A stretch of DNA of 64,000 bases from Verrucomicrobiaceae bacterium. GTDB taxonomy: Bacteria > Verrucomicrobiota > Verrucomicrobiia > Verrucomicrobiales > Akkermansiaceae. The first letter of the stretch is position 1, and every line of letters begins with the position of its first letter. The notes under the pieces are model-generated. The model searched no databases. It was not told the origin of the DNA and worked only from the letters and a program-made list of their open reading frames with translations. Location of the stretch: assembly GCA_027491155.1 (NCBI GenBank), contig JAIXWR010000012.1, forward strand, positions 62,001 to 126,000, in the 5' to 3' direction. Below are positions 36,131 to 44,455 of this stretch, in pieces. The position numbers and the translations under genes are program-made.

Positions 36131-37609
36131 CTAGGTCTCAAGCCGCGCGATGAAGGCCTCGGCGCGGGCACGGTGGGCTTCCTGTTTGGCGGCGGGCATC
36201 TTCTCCCAGTTGCGGGCCATCATGGAGAGCCGCGGATTGCCGCCAAAGAAGTCGAGGTGGTCGCCGATGAAGCTCCAGAACAGGCCGTCCCAAAGGTCGC
36301 ACCAGTCACCCTTGGGGTAGTACGACATCTTTCGTAGGTAGTTCGACCCGCTGATGTAGGGCTTGGTGGTGAAGGTGCCGCCGTCGGCAAACTGCGACAT
36401 GCCGTAGACGTTCGGCACCATGACCCAGTCGTAGGCGTCGACGAAGAGTTCCATGAACCAGCGGTAGACCTCGTCGGGGTCGATGCGGCAGAGGACCATG
36501 AAGTTCCCCAGCACCATCAGCCGCTCGATGTGGTGGCAGTAGCCGTGGTCGAGCACGCGGCGGATGGCGTCGTCCACCGGCGGGATGCCGGTCGTGCCGT
36601 CGTAAAAGGCGCGCGGCATCTTTCTCGTATGGTTCCAGTAGTTCCGCGTCCGGATCGCGCCGCCGCGGTGGCGGTAGATGCCGGCCATGAACTCGCGCCA
36701 GCCGATGATCTGCCGAACGAAGCCTTCGAGCGAATTCATGGGCACCGTGCCGGCGCGGGCCAGGGCGCGGTCGACGATCTCCTGAGGGTCGAGCAGCCCG
36801 ATGTTCAGCGCGGGCGTGAGCACCGAATGGAAGAGCACGCGGTGGTTCCGCGAGAGGGCGTCCTCGTAGGCGCCGAAGTCGTGGAAGCGCTGGTCGAGGA
36901 AGCGGTCGAGCCATTCCAAGGCATCGGCGCGGGTGACCGGATAGTGGAAGCCTTCCGCGCGGCCGGGATTCTTCGGGAAGCGGCGACCGACGTAGGCCAG
37001 TGCCTCGCGGACGTGCTCGTTCGGCGCCACCCGCGGCTCGGGCGGTGCCAGTTGGTCCTCGGGGAAGCGCTGGCGGTTCTCCTCGTCGAAGGACCACTTG
37101 CCGCCCACGGGCGAGCCGTCGCTTTCCAGCAGGATGCCCATCCGCTGGCGCTGCGCCTTGTAGAAATCGGCCATGAAAGGCCGCTTGCGCACGGGGCCCG
37201 TGAACTTCTCCAACAGCTCCGGCGGGCTGAGGAAATTCGGCGAGGGATGGACGACGAGGTCGATCCCGCGCTTCTCCGCGAAGCGGCGCAGGCGGCGTGA
37301 AAGGACATCGTCGCAGGGATCGGCGAGCTCGATCCGGCTGACTCCGGCGGCAAGCCCGCGTTCTAACAGTTCGATCGAACCGACACCCGCTTCCGGCGCT
37401 TCGAGGTGGCGGACGCCTTTCCGCCCCGCCGCCCAGGCCTTCATCGAAGCGCGATGCAGGACCAACCGCTGCTGGTGCACGGCGAGCGGCCAGCGCGGGT
37501 CGCCGCCGAAGTAGAGCGGGTCCTCGATCAGCAGCAGCGCTTGTCCCTCGCGCTCCGCCGGGTGGCGTTCGAAGAGCTGGTGGGGATAGACGAGGGTGAC
37601 GGCGCTCAT
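36131..37609 (-). CDS. Cryptochrome/photolyase-related protein without the Cys-rich Fe-S loop
   Basis: The 492-residue protein belongs to the PhrB-like (FeS-BCP/DPRP) photolyase branch: VTLVYPHQLFERHP at the N-terminus, FGAYEDALSRNHRVLFHSVLTPALNIGLLDP, FVRQIIGWREFMAGIYRHRG, HHIERLMVLGNFMVL and VPNVYGMSQFADGGTFTTKPYISGSNYLRKMSYY. In Fe-S members the next part is a Cys-rich loop before the final helices; here it is a short KGDWCDLWDGLFWSF with one Cys, so the [4Fe-4S] site is probably lost. It overlaps the flavin reductase gene by 4 bases, forming an SDR-flavin reductase-photolyase operon that could supply reduced FMN/FAD. Confidence 0.88.
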   Translation of the reverse strand: MSAVTLVYPHQLFERHPAEREGQALLLIEDPLYFGGDPRWPLAVHQQRLVLHRASMKAWAAGRKGVRHLEAPEAGVGSIELLERGLAAGVSRIELADPCDDVLSRRLRRFAEKRGIDLVVHPSPNFLSPPELLEKFTGPVRKRPFMADFYKAQRQRMGILLESDGSPVGGKWSFDEENRQRFPEDQLAPPEPRVAPNEHVREALAYVGRRFPKNPGRAEGFHYPVTRADALEWLDRFLDQRFHDFGAYEDALSRNHRVLFHSVLTPALNIGLLDPQEIVDRALARAGTVPMNSLEGFVRQIIGWREFMAGIYRHRGGAIRTRNYWNHTRKMPRAFYDGTTGIPPVDDAIRRVLDHGYCHHIERLMVLGNFMVLCRIDPDEVYRWFMELFVDAYDWVMVPNVYGMSQFADGGTFTTKPYISGSNYLRKMSYYPKGDWCDLWDGLFWSFIGDHLDFFGGNPRLSMMARNWEKMPAAKQEAHRARAEAFIARLET

Positions 37610-38223
37610 GCGTTGGCCTTGGCGTACGGCAGTCGCACCAGCGGGGTGATGCCGAAGTAGGTGTCCAGCGCGGTCGAGGCCACGACGTCGAGCCCTTCGA
37701 GGTGGATCGAACCGTCGGCATGCAGCCGGCTTTCCTCGACCTGCACCATCGTCACACGGCCGACGATCAGCTTGGTGCCGTTCGACGCGATGTCGATGAG
37801 CTCCGCCAGTTCGAGGCCGATGCGGAAGCGCGACTCGGCGACGAAGGGCGCGGCGAAGTCCGGCTCGCGGTGTTCGGTCAGGCCGGTGGCGGCGAATTCC
37901 GACACGTCCGCCGGGTAGCGGGCGGAACACTGGTGGGCGGCCGCGACGATGCCGGGGTGCAGGTGATTGAGCGTCCAGCAGCCGCTTTCGAGGATGTTCG
38001 CGAGGGTGTGGCGCTCGACCACGTCGGGCCGGGTGATCATGCCGAGCAAGGCGGGGTTCGAGCCGAGGTGGACCACGCTGGAAAAGGGCGCGAGGTTGGC
38101 GAGGCCCGCGGCGTTGCGGGTGCCGACCAGGCAGACCGGTTTGACGCCGGGCAGCGAGGTGGCGAACTGGACGCGCGCAAGCTTGTCCATGGCTTCGATG
38201 TCGTGGGCTCGGATCGTTTTCAT
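37606..38223 (-). CDS. Flavin reductase-like FMN-binding split-barrel protein
   Basis: The 205-residue protein has the split-barrel flavin reductase fold: PVCLVGTRNAAGLANLAPFSSVVHLGSNPALLGMITRPDVVERHTLANILESGCWTLNHLH and IVGRVTMVQVEESRL. These enzymes bind FMN and use NAD(P)H or act as oxidoreductase partners. It shares a 4-base ATGA overlap with the downstream photolyase and the upstream SDR gene, so it is translationally coupled to both. That context suggests it delivers reduced flavin or modifies the chromophore pathway. Confidence 0.88.
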   Translation of the reverse strand: MKTIRAHDIEAMDKLARVQFATSLPGVKPVCLVGTRNAAGLANLAPFSSVVHLGSNPALLGMITRPDVVERHTLANILESGCWTLNHLHPGIVAAAHQCSARYPADVSEFAATGLTEHREPDFAAPFVAESRFRIGLELAELIDIASNGTKLIVGRVTMVQVEESRLHADGSIHLEGLDVVASTALDTYFGITPLVRLPYAKANA

Positions 38224-38924
38224 GCGAAGAGACGGAGCGAGGACAGGCCGCCGTCGGGGCGCAGGATCTGGCCGGACATCGACTTCGAGGCATCGGACAG
38301 CAGGAAGGCGACCAGCGCGGCGACCTCTTCCGCGCTGCCGACGCGCTGCAGCGGGTGGCGCTTGGCGGCGGCCTCGCGTTTCGCCTCGCTGTTGAGCAGC
38401 GGCGCGGCGAGCGGGGTGTCGGTCAGCGAGGGGGCGATCACATTGACGCGGATCCCCGGCGCGAACTCAGCGGCGAGCGACTTCGCGAGGCCCTCGACCG
38501 CGCCTTTCGCGGCGGCGATCGAGGCGTGGAAGGGCATCCCCTGGGCGACCGCGACGGTGGAAAAGAGCACGATCGACGCGCTGCCCGATTTCTTCAGCGC
38601 CGGCAGCGCGGCCTGAATCGCGGCGACCGCGCCGAGGCAGTTGACGTGCAGGTCGTTGAGGAAGTCGTCCGCCGTCAGCCGGTGGAAGGGCTTCAGGGAG
38701 ATGGAGCCGGGGAAATAGACCAGGCCGTCGAGCGCTTCGGGCAGGCCCGCCGGATCGAGCTCGGGGGCGAGGGCATCGAAGGGCAGGACCGGCACACCCA
38801 AGTGGGCGAGCGGCGCGGGGTTGCGGCAGGCGGCGGTCAGGCGATCGCCGGCGGCGAGCAGGGACCGGGCGGTGGCCAGTCCGATGCCCGACGAGCCGCC
38901 GATAAGGAGGTGATGCTTCGACAT
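38220..38924 (-). CDS. Short-chain dehydrogenase/reductase
   Basis: The 234-residue protein is a classical SDR: LLIGGSSGIGLATARSLLAAGD (Rossmann, GxxxGxG), DGLVYFPGS, VNCLGAVAAIQAALPALKKSGSASIVLFSTVA with the catalytic Ser, and ASIAAAKGAVEGLAKSLAAEFAPGIRVNVIAPSLTDTPL. The position of the usual YxxxK holds His-Ala-Ser-Ile-Ala-Ala-Ala-Lys, so the catalytic Tyr is not in its normal place, although Lys is conserved. It probably uses NAD(P)H, but that replacement makes catalysis uncertain. It is the first gene of the operon with the flavin reductase and photolyase. Confidence 0.85.
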   Translation of the reverse strand: MSKHHLLIGGSSGIGLATARSLLAAGDRLTAACRNPAPLAHLGVPVLPFDALAPELDPAGLPEALDGLVYFPGSISLKPFHRLTADDFLNDLHVNCLGAVAAIQAALPALKKSGSASIVLFSTVAVAQGMPFHASIAAAKGAVEGLAKSLAAEFAPGIRVNVIAPSLTDTPLAAPLLNSEAKREAAAKRHPLQRVGSAEEVAALVAFLLSDASKSMSGQILRPDGGLSSLRLFA

Positions 38925-38970
38925 GGCCGACCATGGGCCGGGCCGGCATCCTGTCGAGGGGTGCGGACAC

Positions 38971-38998
38971 AAAAAAGCCGCCGGGGTGACCGGCGGCT
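38971..38998 (-). terminator. Intrinsic terminator of the Cys-rich repeat gene
   Basis: AGCCGCCGG at 38976-38984 pairs with CCGGCGGCT at 38990-38998 around a 5-base loop; on the minus strand it is followed by TTTTTT. It lies 30 bases beyond the stop codon of the minus-strand repeat gene. Confidence 0.88.
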
Positions 38999-39028
38999 TG
39001 GAAATTTCGGAACGGAGTCCGGGAAGAA

Positions 39029-39553
39029 TCAGGCGAGGGTGCCTTCCTTCTTCTCTTCCTCGTCGTGCTCCTTGTCCTTCTTGCACTTGCCGCAATGAGC
39101 GAGGGCGGGATCTTCCTTCTTGTCCTTGTCGCACTCGCCATCCTTGCACTTGCCGGCGAGGGTGCCTTCCTTCTTCTCCTCCTCGTCGTGCTCCTTGTCC
39201 TTCTTGCACTTGCCGCAATGGGCGAGGGCCGGATCTTCCTTCTTGTCCTTGTCGCACTCGCCGTCCTTGCACTTGCCGGCAAGAGCGGGGTCTTCCTTCT
39301 TATCCTTGTCGCACTCGCCATCCTTGCACTTGCCGGCCAGGGCGGGATCTTCCTTCTTGTCCTTGTCGCACTCGCCGTCCTTGCACTTGCCGGCCAGGGC
39401 GGGGTCTTCATCCTTGTCGCACTCGCCGTCCTTGCACTTGCCGACGAGGGTCGTTTCTTCCTTCTTATCCTTGTCGCAATCCTTGCACTTGCCGGCGAAA
39501 GCAAGCGGGGTGCAGAGAAGGGCGGCAATGAACGAGCTGATTACCAGTTTCAT
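39029..39553 (-). CDS. Secreted Cys-rich lysine/acidic repeat protein
   Basis: The 174-residue precursor has a signal peptide (MKLVISSFIAALLCTPLAFA) and a mature part built from two kinds of repeat. GKCKDGECDKDKKEDPALA appears about five times (one shorter, one GKCKDCDKDKKEETTLV form), and HCGKCKKDKEHDEEEKKEGTLA twice. There are 16 Cys in CxxxxC or CxxC pairs and many Lys, Asp and Glu. Two adjacent 123-bp (41-residue) blocks at 39033-39155 and 39156-39278 are near identical, mostly synonymous. A metal-binding or thiol-buffering role is likely by composition. It resembles the EGKCG-repeat style of HvfA-type copper peptides, but no HvfB/HvfC partner lies nearby. The start is at 39553. Confidence 0.75.
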   Translation of the reverse strand: MKLVISSFIAALLCTPLAFAGKCKDCDKDKKEETTLVGKCKDGECDKDEDPALAGKCKDGECDKDKKEDPALAGKCKDGECDKDKKEDPALAGKCKDGECDKDKKEDPALAHCGKCKKDKEHDEEEKKEGTLAGKCKDGECDKDKKEDPALAHCGKCKKDKEHDEEEKKEGTLA

Positions 39554-39758
39554 GGATCGTGTTGGTTTGGGGTCGCTTGGTTGCGGTGATGAATGGCTTA
39601 GCCTTGTTTGAGAACCCGGCAAGGGGGAATTTGTTCCGGGAATCTTCCAGAATTTTTATTCTGCGGTGCCGCTTTCGATGATCGACCGAAAAAGGTCACC
39701 AAAAGCCATTTTAGGATCAATTAACCAGCCCGGAATACCTTCCACACGCACTCCACCC

Positions 39759-39995
39759 TCAGGAGAGATCGCCGGCGGTCACGGAAGTCTGCTCCCGGGA
39801 TCCGAGCGCGAGGGCCTGCTTGCGGACACTCTCCGGTGCCGGATCGAAGCGGTAGCTGTGGCAATTCGGGCAAAGCACCACGGCGATGCCGACGATGGAA
39901 TCGCAGCCTTCGCACACCTTGTAGCCGGCGGGATTGGCCGCGATCCGCGCGGCCTTGGCCTCGCGGGAATCGGATTCGTTGGAAGGCGCGGACAT
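39759..39995 (-). CDS. Small zinc ribbon protein
   Basis: The 78-residue protein has two CxxC knuckles (Cys28-Cys31 and Cys42-Cys45; YKVCEGCDSIVGIAVVLCPNCHSYRF) typical of zinc ribbons. The rest is hydrophilic with charged ends. It probably binds nucleic acid or acts as a structural zinc-binding module. It is downstream of rpsT on the same strand with a 75-base gap containing a hairpin. No family name is assigned. Confidence 0.75.
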   Translation of the reverse strand: MSAPSNESDSREAKAARIAANPAGYKVCEGCDSIVGIAVVLCPNCHSYRFDPAPESVRKQALALGSREQTSVTAGDLS

Positions 39996-40010
39996 GGCGT
40001 GGTCTGGAAA

Positions 40011-40042
40011 AGCGGAAGCGGCACCGGAAACCGGGGCCGCTC
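40011..40042 (-). terminator. Probable rpsT terminator hairpin
   Basis: AGCGGC at 40017-40022 and CCGG at 40024-40027 pair with CCGG at 40031-40034 and GCCGCT near 40036-40041. On the minus strand the stem is followed by CCGCTTTTCC, a poor T-run. It lies about 30 bases past the rpsT stop and may only partly end transcription before the zinc ribbon gene. Confidence 0.55.
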
Positions 40043-40070
40043 CAGAAATCAGAGACCGTCCGGATGCGGC

Positions 40071-40334
40071 TCAGGCAATGGATGCCAGCGCCTTGGCGGC
40101 CTTGCTCTTGAGGTTGGAGGCCTTGTTCTTGTGAATCAGGCCCTTCTTCGCGGCCTTGTCAACGGCCGAGGAGAACTCGGCGAGCGACTGCCCGGCAGCC
40201 GGCTTGTCGGCGGCAGCGACCGCGGCGAGGGTCTTCTTGCGAAGCGTCTTGATGGTCATCTTGCGGGCGCGGTTGCGCTCGGTGCGAACCTTGGTCTGGC
40301 GGACGCGCTTGAGGGCGGACTTGTGATTGGCCAT
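40071..40334 (-). CDS. rpsT: 30S ribosomal protein S20
   Basis: The 87-residue protein is a full S20: MANHKSALKRVRQTKVRTERNRARKMTIKTLRKKTLAAVAA and GLIHKNKASNLKSKAAKAL. It binds 16S rRNA near helices 9, 11 and 44 and is needed for 30S assembly. Length and basic composition match. The ATG at 40334 is preferred because a further in-frame start at 40385 would add a region outside the family. It is an independent transcription unit, with no ribosomal neighbours. Confidence 0.96.
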   Translation of the reverse strand: MANHKSALKRVRQTKVRTERNRARKMTIKTLRKKTLAAVAAADKPAAGQSLAEFSSAVDKAAKKGLIHKNKASNLKSKAAKALASIA

Positions 40335-40431
40335 ATGGAAAAAGGTGGGACGGTTGGGGCGACCAAAGTCGCGCGGGGGCGGCAAAGTAGGGAAACGAGG
40401 TGCCCTGTCAAGCTTGTCTCTCGGGAGGTCG

Positions 40432-41058
40432 TTACCTTTTTGCCACGCCGATCAGAGGATCGCCTGAATTCCGGCGGGCGTATTCCTGGCCGACCCAGGT
40501 ATCCATCAGCGAGCCGCGGATGATCTTCACCTCCGCCCCCTCGCCCACCCGGTTGTAGAGGTCCACAACGTCTTTCATCCCCATCCGGATGCACCCGTAG
40601 GAAGCGGGAGTGCCGAGCTTCCACTCCTCCGGGGTACCGTGGATGTAGACGCAGCGGCCGAAAGTGTTCCGGTTGTGGGATTCCTTGCCGTTCAGCCAAA
40701 GGATCCTGCTCACGATCGGATCGCGGCCCGGGGCGTTCGGCTTGAGGATCTCCCCGGTCGGCCGGCGGCTTTTGAAAACCATGCCGGTCGGGGCACCGTC
40801 GCCGATCTTGCGCGCCACTTCGAGGCGCCCCAGCGGCGTGTGGTTGCTGCCCGCACGCGAGCCGATCCCGAACTTCGAGGTGGAAACGACGTAGGCCTTC
40901 ACGGGCTTTCCGTCGTGGACGAGTAGCATCCGCTGGTCGCTGACGCTGACATACATTTGGTTCCGGGTGTCTTTCCCGGTGCCGCAACTGCTCAGGCCGA
41001 GCAATGCGGGCAACGCCGTCGCGGCGAACGCGGCGGCCTTCAGGATTCGCCTGATCAT
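40432..41058 (-). CDS. L,D-transpeptidase, YkuD lipoprotein
   Basis: The 208-residue lipoprotein has a lipobox LSSC (Cys25) and a YkuD domain at about 35-190: VSVSDQRMLLVHDGKPVKAYVVSTSKFGIG, then NHTPLGRLEVARKIG, and the catalytic His140 and Cys156 in YIHGTPEEWKLGTPASYGCIRMG. These enzymes form 3-3 crosslinks or attach Braun-type lipoproteins to peptidoglycan. The complete catalytic motif supports activity. It lies 8 bases downstream of the glycosyltransferase gene on the same strand, so both are probably co-transcribed. Confidence 0.93.
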   Translation of the reverse strand: MIRRILKAAAFAATALPALLGLSSCGTGKDTRNQMYVSVSDQRMLLVHDGKPVKAYVVSTSKFGIGSRAGSNHTPLGRLEVARKIGDGAPTGMVFKSRRPTGEILKPNAPGRDPIVSRILWLNGKESHNRNTFGRCVYIHGTPEEWKLGTPASYGCIRMGMKDVVDLYNRVGEGAEVKIIRGSLMDTWVGQEYARRNSGDPLIGVAKR

Positions 41059-41066
41059 GGGTGCTT

Positions 41067-42575
41067 CTAGGATTCCTTGGTGGTGTCGGCAGTGGAGTCC
41101 AAGGCAACGCGTCCGGAGGGCAGCAAGCGAGCCAACGACGAGAAGGACGTATAGAAGAATCCGACCGGGAAGGGAAGCAGAAGAATTGCGGAGGAAATCC
41201 GGCCTTCGCCGGCCGCCTCGACCACCACGAAGAGGAAGAAGATGCCGAACAGCAGTTCCACCACCGGCGTGAGGGTCTTCATCGCCTTGTAACTGCTCCG
41301 CTTCCAATCGGCCTTGGGCTTCTGGTCGATCCCGTATTTCGGGGTCCGGACGAAGCCGGACTGGTGGTTGAAGATCGCCTCGATGACCGCCTTGGCGTTG
41401 TTGATCGACATGCCGATGCCGAGGGCGAGCAGCAGCGGGAGGTAGGGAAGCTCCTTCCACCAGGACCCGGGGCGGAGCGCCTTCTGGGCGGTGACGTAGA
41501 AGACCACGACCGAAACCGAGGCGAAGAAGAAGATCGGGATGTTGATGATGTAGGTCGTCCACGCACCGAAGTCCGGGGCGGCCTTCTGGTTCGGGTAGAT
41601 CAGGAAACAGAGGCAGATCAGCGCCAGGTAGGCGAAGTTGGACGTGAGGTGCGCAGTCGCCTCCATCTTGATGTAGAGCGGCACCTTGGCCTTCCAGATC
41701 GCGGGCAGGACCTTCTTGCAGACCTGGATCGATCCCTTGGTCCAGCGGTGCTGCTGGCTCTTGAAGCCGTCCATGTCGACCGGCAGCTCGGCCGGGGTCT
41801 CCACGTCGTTGAGGAAGATGAAACGCCAGCCCTTCAACTGGGCGCGGTAGCTGAGGTCCATGTCCTCGGTCAGCGTGTCGTGCTCCCAGCCGCCGGCGTC
41901 GGCGATGCACGACTTCCGCCAGATCCCGGCGGTTCCGTTGAAGGTGAAGAAGCGGCCGCTGCGGTTCCGCGCGGTCTGTTCGAGCTCGAGGTGCCCGTCG
42001 AGGAACATCGCCTGGATCCGGGTCAGGACGTTGAAGGTCCGGTTCAGGTGCCCCCAGCGGGTCTGGATCATCCCGATCCGCTCGTCCGTGAAGTAGTGGA
42101 TGGTCTTCTGCAGGACGTCCGGATGGGGCACGAAATCCGCGTCGAGGATGAAAAGATACTCGCCCTTCGCGAAGGCCGTCCCGTGCTCCAGGGCGCCCGC
42201 CTTGTAGCCGGTGCGGTCGGTGCGGTGGATCATCTCGGCATCGAAGCCCCGCTCGCGCAGCCGCTCGACCCCCTGCCGGCAGATCTCGGTGGTTTCGTCG
42301 GTGGAATCGTCGAGCACCTGGATCTGCAGCTTGTCCTGCGGGTAATCGAGCCGTGAAACCGACTCCAGAAGCCGGTCGACCACGTGCATCTCGTTGAAAA
42401 CCGGGAGCTGGATGGTCACCAGCGGCAGATCCTGGAACGTTTCCTTCGGCTCAGGGCGCTTCCGGGCGTGGCGCAGGTAGAGGTAAACGATGCACAGCCG
42501 GTGGAATCCGTAGCCGGCGAGGCCGACTAGGACGAGGGTGTAGGAAACGTACCAGAGCGGGGAAGTGAGGTCCAT
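41067..42575 (-). CDS. Membrane glycosyltransferase family 2 (cellulose synthase-like)
   Basis: The 502-residue protein has an N-terminal membrane segment ([28 protein letters not shown]), a GT2 catalytic domain (about 45-310) and four or more C-terminal membrane segments. Catalytic motifs are LPVFNE, LDDSTDE, ILDADF (DxD), [10 protein letters not shown] and QQHRWTKG (QxxRW), so it is a processive polysaccharide or lipid-linked sugar transferase. It resembles the CslA/mannan-type and BcsA-like enzymes rather than DPM-type. No PilZ domain is present. It is upstream of the L,D-transpeptidase on the same strand; a role in surface polysaccharide synthesis is inferred. Confidence 0.92.
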   Translation of the reverse strand: MDLTSPLWYVSYTLVLVGLAGYGFHRLCIVYLYLRHARKRPEPKETFQDLPLVTIQLPVFNEMHVVDRLLESVSRLDYPQDKLQIQVLDDSTDETTEICRQGVERLRERGFDAEMIHRTDRTGYKAGALEHGTAFAKGEYLFILDADFVPHPDVLQKTIHYFTDERIGMIQTRWGHLNRTFNVLTRIQAMFLDGHLELEQTARNRSGRFFTFNGTAGIWRKSCIADAGGWEHDTLTEDMDLSYRAQLKGWRFIFLNDVETPAELPVDMDGFKSQQHRWTKGSIQVCKKVLPAIWKAKVPLYIKMEATAHLTSNFAYLALICLCFLIYPNQKAAPDFGAWTTYIINIPIFFFASVSVVVFYVTAQKALRPGSWWKELPYLPLLLALGIGMSINNAKAVIEAIFNHQSGFVRTPKYGIDQKPKADWKRSSYKAMKTLTPVVELLFGIFFLFVVVEAAGEGRISSAILLLPFPVGFFYTSFSSLARLLPSGRVALDSTADTTKES

Positions 42576-42773
42576 GGAGCTCGATGGGAAAAGGAATGGA
42601 GCCGGAAAATCGAATGGTGGCGGGGCCGGCAAAGGGCGGGAAAAGATGGATTCCGGGCGGCCGGAGGCCAACACGCCTGCCCGGCCAAGTCAAGCCGGGA
42701 TATCGCCGCGGGAACTGCGGCCAAGTCGCTTTGCCGGTTGCGGGGAATACCATCCGGTGGCAGCATTTCTTCC

Positions 42774-43610
42774 GTGAAGCTCACCCGCCTTTCTTTCCTG
42801 TCCGCCTTGGGCGCCTTGGCCTGCACCCTCCCGGTTTGCGCCCAGGAGGGCGGCAAGCCGGAGATCCCGGCCGACCTTCTCGATGACCCGCATGTCCGGG
42901 AGGAGCTTGCAATCAACGAGTTCACGGCGCCGTCGATCGCCAAGATCTTCGAGTCGCTGGAGGCGCTCGCCCCGCTTCCGATGCTGAAGTTCCAGCGGGA
43001 AGCACCCCAGAAAATGCCGCTCAACCGCGCCGACCTCGCGGTGGAGCTGGGATTCCTGATTGCCGACGGCTTTCTCGTGGTCCAGGCGGGCGAACTCGGC
43101 AAGGTGGAGTCGCTGGCGGCGGAGCTGACCCGCTACGGCAAGGCCCTCGGTGCCGGCGAACGGGTGAACCGCCACGCCGCCAGCCTGCTGGAAAGCGCCC
43201 GCAAGCAGAACGTGGCCCAGTTGAAAGCGGAACTCACTGCCACTCAAAAGGATGTCGAGCTCGAACTGGTGACCTTGCGCGATGCCGATCTGGCACACTT
43301 GATTTCGCTCGGCGGCTGGATCCGGGCGCTCCAGGTCTCGACCGCGGCCGTGGAAACCCAGTTCAGCGACGAGCGGGCCAAGCACATCATGCGCGAGGAC
43401 ATCGCCGACTACTATTCGGCGATCGTCAGCGGCTTGGAGCCGCGGGTGGCCGACCGGCCCAACTTTGTGGCCATGAGGGACATCCTTTCGGGGCTGCGCA
43501 CCGAAATGATCCCCGGCGACGATCCGGTGACCCGCGAGACTGTGGCCGGCATCAGCAAGCAGGCGGGCAAGCTGGCGGAACTGGCCCTCCAGCGGGAGGA
43601 AGGACAATGA
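42774..43610 (+). CDS. Secreted protein of unknown function
   Basis: The 278-residue precursor starts at a GTG (VKLTRLSFLSALGALACTLPVCAQ, signal peptide). The mature part is helical with charged repeats (LTRYGKALGAGERVNRHAASLLESARKQNVAQLKAELTATQKDVELELVTLRDADLAHLISLGGWIRAL). No family is recognised. The gene overlaps the next one by 4 bases, so it forms an operon with the dehydrogenase-like and YgfZ genes. The 198 bases upstream hold no recognised gene and probably the promoter. Confidence 0.7.
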   Translation: MKLTRLSFLSALGALACTLPVCAQEGGKPEIPADLLDDPHVREELAINEFTAPSIAKIFESLEALAPLPMLKFQREAPQKMPLNRADLAVELGFLIADGFLVVQAGELGKVESLAAELTRYGKALGAGERVNRHAASLLESARKQNVAQLKAELTATQKDVELELVTLRDADLAHLISLGGWIRALQVSTAAVETQFSDERAKHIMREDIADYYSAIVSGLEPRVADRPNFVAMRDILSGLRTEMIPGDDPVTRETVAGISKQAGKLAELALQREEGQ

Positions 43611-44455
43611 GCTCATGGAACATCGCGGTCCTCGGGCTCGGGATCATCGGTTCGCGCGCCCTCGGACTGCTTTCCGCGGCGGGAATCGGCCGCGTTTGCG
43701 GATGGAACCGCACGCCCAAAGGCCTTGCCGGCGAGGAGCCGGATCTCGCCAACGCCTGCGGGGAAGCGGATCTCATCCTGCTCTACCTCAAGGATGCCCC
43801 CGCGGTCCGGTCGATCGCCGCGCGGATCTTCGAACTGCCGGCGCGGGACAGGATCCTCATCAATCACTCGACCGTGGATCTGGAAACCACCCGCTGGTTG
43901 GAGCGGGAATGCGCCGCGCGCGGCATCGGATTCGTCGACGCCCCCTTCACCGGAAGCCGCGAGGCCGCCGCCGGCGGAACCCTGGTGTACTACGCGGGCG
44001 GTCCGGAGGAGCTGGTCGATCGGATCGAACCCGTGCTCCTGCTCACCGCGAAATCCGTGCTCCGCTCCGGCCCCGCCGGGACGGCCACGGTGCTGAAACT
44101 CGTCACCAACCTGGTTTCCGCGTGTACGGTGCAGGCCTTGGCGGAATCCCTCGCGACCGCGACCCGCCACGGGATCCATCCCGACCAGCTGGTCGACGCG
44201 ATTTCCCGCAACGCCTGCGGGTCCCCGCTGGCGGCCATGAAATTGCCGGGGATGGCCCGCGGCGACTTCGACACCCACTTTTCCCTCTCCAACATGCTCA
44301 AGGACAGCCGCTACGCGCTGGAGCTGGCCGACGCCGCCGGGCTTGAAACCCCGGCCATCGCCGCGGTGTCCCGCAGGATGTCGGAACTCTGCGAAGCCGG
44401 ATTCGCCGACCGGGATTACTCGGCGCTCGCGGCCCCCTACCGGATCGAACCATGA
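43607..44455 (+). CDS. NAD(P)-dependent dehydrogenase, 3-hydroxyisobutyrate dehydrogenase type
   Basis: The 282-residue protein has a Rossmann NAD-binding domain (MSSWNIAVLGLGIIGSRALGLL, GxGxxG) and the family motifs LLYLKDAPAVR, INHSTVDLETTRW, DAPFTGSREAAAGGTLVYYAGG (substrate-binding) and KLVTNLVSACTVQALAES (with the catalytic Lys). It probably oxidises a 3-hydroxy acid to the semialdehyde or reduces glyoxylate-type acids. Length fits (about 290). It is translationally coupled to the gene before it and to ygfZ after it, which is unusual because ygfZ is normally near other Fe-S or folate genes. Confidence 0.93.
   Translation: MSSWNIAVLGLGIIGSRALGLLSAAGIGRVCGWNRTPKGLAGEEPDLANACGEADLILLYLKDAPAVRSIAARIFELPARDRILINHSTVDLETTRWLERECAARGIGFVDAPFTGSREAAAGGTLVYYAGGPEELVDRIEPVLLLTAKSVLRSGPAGTATVLKLVTNLVSACTVQALAESLATATRHGIHPDQLVDAISRNACGSPLAAMKLPGMARGDFDTHFSLSNMLKDSRYALELADAAGLETPAIAAVSRRMSELCEAGFADRDYSALAAPYRIEP

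Noticed and set aside
39065-39589. Plus-strand frame antisense to the Cys-rich repeat gene
   Set aside because: Its LLVLVALA repeats arise from the complementary strand of the 57-bp repeats; the minus-strand gene has a signal peptide, terminator and Cys spacing.
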